This document shows, piece by piece, positions 12,001 to 13,349 of a stretch of DNA of 13,349 nt. Position 1 is the first letter of the stretch; each line of letters opens with the position of its first letter. The stretch comes from Pavlovales sp. CCMP2436 (Eukaryota; Haptophyta; Pavlovophyceae; Pavlovales): assembly GCA_026770615.1 (NCBI GenBank), contig MU631457.1:219408-232756 (forward strand), written 5' to 3'. The position numbers and the translations under genes are program-made. Under the pieces are notes generated by a model, which did no database searches, was not told the DNA's origin, and worked only from the letters and a program-made list of their open reading frames with translations.

Positions 12001-12177
12001 AACCTACAGGCGGCCGTCACCGTCTCCGACACGGGCGTCGCGCTCTTGGGCGCAATTGATATCCTCCGCGCGCCGGACGACGGGTTGGCACGGGCGATCT
12101 GCGTGACGGCGAGCAGGCAACTTGGCTACTGCAACGGACTCGGCGCTTGCACGAGCTGCACGGCCTTCAGCAGCTAG
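13..12177 (+). CDS. Giant spliced beta-repeat surface/fibre-like protein, 5'-partial, 13 exons
   Basis: I do not recognise a named gene. Exons join at 13-87, 504-571, 898-1002, 1124-1219, 1487-1631, 1753-1982, 2092-2322, 2412-2696, 3100-3279, 3370-3642, 3756-6398, 6612-11127 and 11258-12177. All introns are GT-AG, most are phase 0 (introns 1, 5 and 12 are phase 1), and the phases add up to 3254 residues plus a 2-base partial first codon, ending at TAG 12175-12177. The true start lies upstream. Composition is Ala/Gly/Thr/Val/Ser-rich with alternating beta-strand-like patterns. Cysteine is absent until residue about 2895. Three repeat classes recur: IGxTTPAxxxFxxL, GGxVxLxAG, and a 22-copy FYGxxxGSxxxWD unit. 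From family memory these resemble phage tail-fibre modules. I infer an extracellular or cell-surface fibre or adhesin. No enzyme motif, membrane segment or signal peptide is visible in this part. Exon borders in the first 600 bases are less certain than the rest. Confidence 0.85.
88..503 (+). other. Intron 1 with decayed copies of both flanking exon edges
   Basis: 416 bases, A/T-rich with AAT/AAC microsatellites (about 297-360 and 447-500). It holds two decayed copies of the exon 1 end with its donor (163-203 and about 242-269) and one copy of the exon 2 start with its acceptor (381-434). The copy at 381 has a good acceptor (TACTAAT at 368-374, then AACAG|G), but its frame stops at once. Confidence 0.65.
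504..571 (+). CDS. Exon 2 (68 nt)
   Basis: Acceptor AATAG (499-503), donor ACG|GTAACC at 572. Entering in phase 1 it reads W-T-F-R-Q-S-A-A-G-G-G-L-S-I-Y-R-P and leaves in phase 0, matching both neighbours. A near-identical copy at 401-434 cannot serve: joined to exon 1 from its acceptor at 388 it reads straight into TAA. Confidence 0.6.
572..897 (+). other. Intron 2 with inserted repeat copy and microsatellites
   Basis: 326 bases. After the donor GTAACC it holds the 84-bp dispersed repeat (600-683), then an A/T-rich palindromic stretch with ATATCTAGATAT (about 708-719), an (ATC)n run (about 785-814) and a perfect triplicate of ATTCTCA (864-884). It ends with the branch-like TATTAAT (886-892) and AACAG. 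I see no coding potential. Confidence 0.7.
600..683 (+). mobile_element. Dispersed repeat copy A (inside intron 2)
   Basis: Begins GATAGGGATTCAAG and ends GCTGCGTGCTTT. It is the reverse complement of 12721-12804 with 5 mismatches in 84 bases by my alignment. The direct repeat ATCTAATCT occurs at 580-588 and 685-693, so the insert between them is 589-684, as expected for a target-site duplication. No terminal inverted repeats or convincing ORF are visible. The class is unknown. Confidence 0.65.
898..1219 (+). CDS. Exons 3 (898-1002) and 4 (1124-1219)
   Basis: Exon 3 follows the acceptor TATTAATAACAG and reads 35 codons with SLEADGRIIASGGNLIVRDN, ending CAG|GTGCGC. Exon 4 follows a (CA)n-CAG acceptor and reads 32 codons starting VDGQLVLNAGA and ending GETFIE at GAG|GTATTT. 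Both are phase 0. The pattern 'G-G-N-L-x-V-x-x-N-L-x-V-x-G-x-L-x-L' continues across the intron, which supports the junction and suggests parallel beta-strand repeats from the start. Confidence 0.8.
1003..1123 (+). other. Intron 3, C-rich type
   Basis: 121 bases from CAG|GTGCGCCCC to (CA)n-CAG. It contains three long C runs (from about 1025, 1051 and 1095) and CA repeats, unlike the A/T-rich introns around it. Its start resembles those of introns 11 and 12. Confidence 0.75.
1220..1486 (+). other. Intron 4 with a copy of the exon 4 donor edge
   Basis: 267 bases. It contains an (ATTC)n run (about 1255-1288), a poly-T tract, then 1332-1351, which repeats the exon 4 end and donor (AGAAACCTACATCGAG|GTA against AGAAACCTTTATCGAG|GTA). 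It ends with a run of C and CTGCAG. Confidence 0.7.
1487..1982 (+). CDS. Exons 5 (1487-1631) and 6 (1753-1982)
   Basis: Exon 5 starts after a poly-C tract and CTGCAG, reads TVKFSPAGDLSALNDLSLAG onwards, and ends in phase 1 at a strong donor G|GTGAGT (1632). Exon 6 starts at 1753 after GCAACAG; the split codon gives Gly, and it continues TISIEGVIFDEGAATFAG. Exon 6 repeats the word T-V-x-K-F seen at the start of exon 5 (ETVKFNAG against TVKFSPAG), so the two exons may hold one older repeat. It ends ACG|GTATCC, a weak donor. Confidence 0.8.
2092..2696 (+). CDS. Exons 7 (2092-2322) and 8 (2412-2696): phage tail-fibre-like 'IGxTTPA' repeats
   Basis: Exon 7 covers residues 240-316 and exon 8 residues 317-411. 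They carry three copies of one motif: IDNTRIGATTPAQASFSVLS, then ADNV|VIGGTTRNAGTFSTL (split by intron 7), then ANNLVIGATTAAAATFTT. Each is followed by a short 'A-x-L-x-A-x-G-x-x-V/I-S-x-A-x-L-x-G-G' spacer, giving a unit of about 47 residues. From family memory, 'I-x-x-x-x-I-G-x-T-T-P-A-x-G-x-F-T-x-L-x-A' is a hallmark of phage and prophage tail-fibre proteins. Donors are GTG|GTATGT and TCG|GTGTGT; acceptors are GCAACAG and GGTGCAG. Confidence 0.85.
2697..3099 (+). other. Intron 8 with CTG minisatellite and a copy of the exon 9 acceptor edge
   Basis: 403 bases. It contains a (CTG)n run (2732-2756), two 39-bp tandem units each carrying (CTG)n (2757-2795 and 2796-2834, three mismatches), an AAC/GAC-rich run, then 2901-2933, which copies the acceptor and first codons of exon 9. 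The true acceptor at 3098-3099 is preceded by TACTAAT (3085-3091). Confidence 0.7.
2757..2834 (+). repeat. Two 39-bp tandem units with CTG triplets in intron 8
   Basis: Unit 1 (2757-2795) and unit 2 (2796-2834) both start TTACCAC and end CTGCTGCTGCTACTG, with three mismatches. A plain (CTG)n run precedes them. Confidence 0.85.
3100..3642 (+). CDS. Exons 9 (3100-3279) and 10 (3370-3642)
   Basis: Exon 9 (residues 412-471) opens VHGKVLVNGASFGAGGAVTG after a TACTAAT branch-like motif (3085-3091) and GAACAG. Exon 10 (472-562) opens ATLASLTVSGTAQLTTLAVT and ends GDEARTE at GAG|GTGCAA. Both are phase 0 and continue the 'x-L-x-V-x-G-x-A' beta pattern of the large exons. Both are GC-rich, in sharp contrast to the microsatellite introns around them. 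Confidence 0.82.
3280..3369 (+). other. Intron 9 with a 15-bp perfect inverted repeat
   Basis: 90 bases. TGATGATGATGATCA (3298-3312) and its exact reverse complement TGATCATCATCATCA (3334-3348) are separated by 21 bases. The hairpin lies between the donor (3280) and the acceptor (3369) and would shorten the effective distance between them. Confidence 0.8.
3756..6398 (+). CDS. Exon 11 (881 codons): Gly-Gly cassettes and FYG/W repeats 1-7
   Basis: Residues 563-1443. The exon begins with ATG by chance of splicing (CCAACAG|ATG); it is not taken as the gene start because exon 10 joins in phase and has the same protein character. Residues 563-647 are Ala-rich. Two related cassettes follow (648-752 and 825-919). 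From residue 932 the FYGxxxGS repeat starts, with anchors such as GANGSGNDLTLYGATAGS and GADGAGADATLYGAEAGSYA. The exon ends inside repeat 7, at FVKYQ, with donor CAG|GTGCGC. Reading through intron 11 would stop at 6492-6494. Confidence 0.88.
4011..4826 (+). repeat. Duplicated Gly-Gly cassette (4011-4325 and 4542-4826)
   Basis: Copy 1 (residues 648-752) starts HAVWLGDATSDATLTRPQ and copy 2 (825-919) starts SVVHLGSATAEVTLTPTP. Both continue through T-x-x-G-Q-x-x-x-x-T-A-G, two G-G-x-V/L-x-L/I-x-A/G-G steps, a G-T-A/V-x-V/L-x-L/M segment, and L-T-L. The two copies are divergent but colinear. A related Gly-Gly region forms residues 3057-3213 at the C-terminus. This resembles the 'L-T-I-x-G-Q-x-A-x-x-x-G-x-G-G-D-V-x-I-x-G-G' cassette of phage and bacterial fibre proteins (family memory). 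Confidence 0.75.
4863..10640 (+). repeat. 22-copy protein repeat 'GxGxDVTFYGxxxGSxxxWDxxxNxLxVxG'
   Basis: Residues 932-2786 (interrupted by intron 11). I count 22 anchors by eye, for example KTVTFYGVSTGS, NDLTLYGATAGS, YDATLYGATSGS, ADLTVHGATAGS, YRVILYGAASGS, HDVTFYGQAAGSYWLW, STVTFFGSTSGSYFKW, TKVLLYGNAAGS, ADVTFYGTVAES and ADLIAYGQNGAAYMAW. Spacing is about 70-110 residues, averaging near 87 (longer where the RRL insert lies). Between anchors run strands of the type 'L-x-V-x-G-x-x-x-x-x-G-x-L-x-V-x-G-x-x-x-L-x-G-x-L-T-V-G'. The likely fold is beta-helical or beta-solenoid (inference). Copies differ by many substitutions, so the array is old apart from local exchanges. Confidence 0.9.
6399..6611 (+). 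other. Intron 11, interrupting repeat 7
   Basis: 213 bases from CAG|GTGCGCGCCCC to CGCGCAG|G, pyrimidine-rich with (CA)n runs at about 6423-6440 and 6527-6560. It is the only intron inside the 22-copy repeat domain. An in-frame stop at 6492-6494 supports splicing. Confidence 0.85.
6612..11127 (+). CDS. Exon 12 (1505 codons): FYG/W repeats 7-22, charged RRL insert, Cys-containing domain
   Basis: Residues 1444-2948 plus one base of a split codon. It starts GASNTLTV, which completes repeat 7, so the 6398/6612 junction is supported by repeat homology. Repeats run to residue 2786. A charged non-repeat insert at about 2058-2124 carries three R-R-L motifs. After 2786 come degenerate 'x-L-x-V-x-G' strands, then from about 2878 a different segment with RPRHRVHELATSPALACIF, N-M-T, G-C-A-W and L-C-E-A, where cysteines first appear. 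The exon ends GACTCGG|GTACGC in phase 1; without splicing, the frame would stop at 11223-11225. Confidence 0.88.
11128..11257 (+). other. Intron 12
   Basis: 130 bases from G|GTACGCGCCTGCC to a C-rich tract and CCGCAG. It is phase 1. The retained frame stops at 11223-11225, while splicing joins GDS to DQAMPVFAHDG and opens a further 305 codons with the same repeat character as exon 11. Confidence 0.8.
11258..12177 (+). CDS. Exon 13 (terminal): globular segment, Gly-Gly repeat region, Cys-rich tail
   Basis: Residues 2949-3254. After the split Asp codon it reads QAMPVFAHDGDSSRLIIT and then VALICSAAGQWQKV, which resembles the 'V-T-L-I-C-D-G-T-N-W' strand common near the end of phage fibre repeat regions (family memory). 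Residues 3057-3213 are a Gly-Gly-x-V-x-L-x-A-G repeat region of about eight short units (GGAVVLKAG, GGGARLEAG, GGDVTLKAG and so on). The tail has AICVTASRQLGYCNG and ACTSC, giving four of the protein's eight cysteines in the last 40 residues. N-x-S/T sequons occur at NST, NET and NVT. The stop is TAG. Confidence 0.85.
11581..12051 (+). repeat. C-terminal GGxVxLxAG short-repeat region
   Basis: Residues 3057-3213. About eight units of 9-20 residues each contain Gly-Gly, a hydrophobic strand and Ala-Gly: GGALYLAGG, GGAVVLKAG, GGGARLEAG, GGDVTLKAG, GGIALEAG, GGNVTAGSVVVSGG, GGSVLLVAG and AGSVTLSS. It is not collagen-like, since there is no strict Gly-x-y period. It matches the Gly-Gly steps in the cassettes of exon 11. 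Confidence 0.78.
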
Positions 12178-12720
12178 TCGCGAAGCAGCATTGTGCACCA
12201 TTCTCTCCCGATTTTATCGCATGATCCCGGCTGCAGTCAGCAGAAGGTTACTGAATTCACTTATTGGTCTAAGAACTAGGCATAGTATAATTATTTCGTT
12301 AGTTAGTTCTGTCTGCAAAGTTCTGGAATCACGGCCCACAACTAATTCAGTGTCCGATTATATTTATATCCAGGCTCCTTCAAAGGGATACTATAGGTTG
12401 GTTAGACAGAAATGCCGAACTTTTATTTATGTCCGGCTCCTTATTGAACCATTTTGAGCGTCGCCTTTCTGACCGATTGCCGTTGGCAACTTAACTTTTT
12501 CTTTCGCGCGGCTTTGGCCGCTGAGTCTGCATCAGTTCATCCAGTCAGGAATTAGTAGCCTTACACAAGATAATTTTTATTTGTTGTCGACAAATTAACT
12601 CTTAGAGGCGTATAACGTATAACAGCAACCAGCAGATCATCTCCCTGCACGCCCTTGCCCGGGCACACTACCGGAGATCCATCGGCACGCGCGGTGGCGC
12701 CCAAGCCAGCGCAGCCGACT

Positions 12721-12804
12721 AAAGCACGCAGCAGGCAATAGGCGACGCAGCGCTCAGACCAGCACAACATTCAGAACAGTCAGACGCCAGCTTGAATCCC
12801 TATC
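12721..12804 (-). mobile_element. Dispersed repeat copy B (3' flank, inverted relative to copy A)
   Basis: About 94% identical to the reverse complement of 600-683. No 9-bp direct repeat is seen at its edges, so the real element may be longer here, perhaps reaching left towards 12590. The edge reading GCTTGAATCCC on the + strand faintly resembles a tRNA B-box, which would fit a SINE, but no matching A-box is clear. A 69-codon reading frame on the - strand (12561-12770) overlaps it; I do not regard that as a gene. Confidence 0.65.
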
Positions 12805-12920
12805 ATAAATATATATATGGCCAGTGTGGGGTTCCGATATTTGAAAAGTAAAAAACTTACGGACTTCGTACCGACTGGGCTCTTAAACGCATAGGTCCAT
12901 GACTGGCCCGTGGGCCCTAT

Positions 12921-13008
12921 GTGACAAGGGCCCCCGGGCCGTCTGTCACGCCGGGCAGTCGGCGGGGCTTTTCCCGCGAATTTGAACTGGGCGACGGGCC
13001 CCCGGGCC
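12921..13008. repeat. GC-palindrome block with duplicated GGGCCCCCGGGCC
   Basis: The 13-mer GGGCCCCCGGGCC occurs at 12928-12940 and 12996-13008. The first copy sits between GTGACA (12921-12926) and TGTCAC (12944-12949), giving a 29-base stem-loop candidate. Confidence 0.75.
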
Positions 13009-13186
13009 GGCGCGGGGGCAGTAGCCGGGGGCCGAGTGTATCCCATTTTGATTTCTAAATTTATAAAAGAACGTGTTAGCTAGCGATTAAATGTACTTAA
13101 TGTCTACTGAAGTGACGGTAGCTGACTGTTCCAAACGTGCGTCAGTCCGCCTCAGCGGTGAAGGCCAATACAGCAGGTGCGCGAAA

Positions 13187-13306
13187 GCCCGCCTCGAGAG
13201 CAGAGCAGCGCGAAGGCCCGCCTCGAGAGCAGAGCAGGGTGCGCGAGGAAGGCCCGCCTCGAGATTAGAGCAGGTGCGCGAGGCCCGCTTCGGCCCGCCT
13301 CGAGAG
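13187..13306. repeat. Four-copy minisatellite with GCCCGCCTCGAGA core
   Basis: The core occurs at 13187, 13216, 13252 and 13293 (spacing 29, 36 and 41). It is followed by G/T-x-AGAG and usually linked by GTGCGCGA. Every copy contains CTCGAG. The array may continue past the window. Confidence 0.85.
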
Positions 13307-13349
13307 TAGAGGTCAGTAGTATGAAATGCTCGAGACAGACGAGACAGTA

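Larger units (their letters stand above)
12178..13349. other. 3' flank without a supported gene
   Basis: GC content drops sharply after the stop codon. I see no AATAAA on the + strand close to the stop; one lies on the - strand at 12576-12581. Two short related blocks, CCGATTA-TATTTATATCCAGG (12354-12380) and CCGAAC-TTTTATTTATGTCCGG (12415-12442), each end GGCTCCTT. A small hairpin TTGCC-GTT-GGCAA is at 12477-12489. The rest holds dispersed repeat copy B, a GC-palindrome block and a minisatellite. Open frames here are short and have no recognisable protein character. Confidence 0.6.

Noticed and set aside
11581..12051. Collagen-like domain
   Set aside because: Glycines occur as GG pairs with beta-type strands between them and lack the Gly-x-y triplet period.
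12122..12457. 111-codon + strand frame over the end of the gene
   Set aside because: It starts inside exon 13 out of frame and runs into A/T-rich flank with no domain or repeat character.
12780..13046. 88-codon frame on the - strand, with a GTAAGT donor-like site at 12855-12860
   Set aside because: It spans the GC-palindrome block and the edge of the dispersed repeat, has no recognisable domain, and has no second exon visible in the window.
13187..13306. Possible CRISPR array
   Set aside because: Repeat cores are short, spacers are related to each other and uneven in length, and the context is eukaryotic.
1..13349. tRNA or rRNA genes
   Set aside because: No cloverleaf with a proper T-loop motif was found. 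The nearest match, GCTTGAATCCC at 12789-12799, lacks a clear A-box and acceptor stem.

Overview
This window looks like nuclear DNA of a GC-rich unicellular eukaryote, most likely a marine alga of haptophyte or pelagophyte type (inference). Support comes from G/C-ending codons, GT-AG introns that interrupt one continuous frame, 3' splice sites mostly of the form AACAG|G or C-rich-tract-CAG, TACTAAT/TATTAAT branch-point-like motifs, and introns full of microsatellites. There is no bacterial-style gene packing.

One gene fills positions 13-12177 on the + strand; it is already under way at the left edge. I reconstruct 13 exons: 13-87, 504-571, 898-1002, 1124-1219, 1487-1631, 1753-1982, 2092-2322, 2412-2696, 3100-3279, 3370-3642, 3756-6398, 6612-11127 and 11258-12177 (stop TAG). 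All phases agree and give 3254 complete residues plus a partial first codon. The first ten exons are short and packed into 3.6 kb; two giant exons and a terminal exon carry the rest.

The protein is a low-complexity Ala/Gly/Thr/Val/Ser beta-repeat giant. In order it has: a beta-rich N-terminal part (residues 1-239); three copies of an 'I-G-x-T-T-P-A-x-x-x-F-x-x-L' repeat (exons 7-8); two Gly-Gly cassettes (about residues 648-930); 22 copies of a 'G-x-G-x-D-V-T-F-Y-G-x-x-x-G-S-x-x-x-W-D-x-x-x-N-x-L-x-V-x-G' repeat spaced about 70-110 residues apart (932-2786), broken once by a charged insert with three R-R-L motifs; a more globular Cys-containing domain; a final Gly-Gly-x-V-x-L-x-A-G region; and a Cys-rich tail. 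From family memory these three repeat classes are typical of tail-fibre and virion-surface proteins of marine phages, so a spliced algal gene built from them is the main point of interest. A secreted or surface fibre/adhesin role is inference.

The introns are unusual. Introns 1, 4 and 8 hold decayed copies of the adjacent exon edge together with its splice site. Intron 2 holds an 84-bp sequence that recurs, inverted and about 94% identical, 12 kb away in the 3' flank (12721-12804), and in the intron it is bracketed by 9-bp direct repeats. The 3' flank (12178-13349) has no gene I can support; it holds that repeat copy, a GC-palindrome block and a CTCGAG-containing minisatellite.
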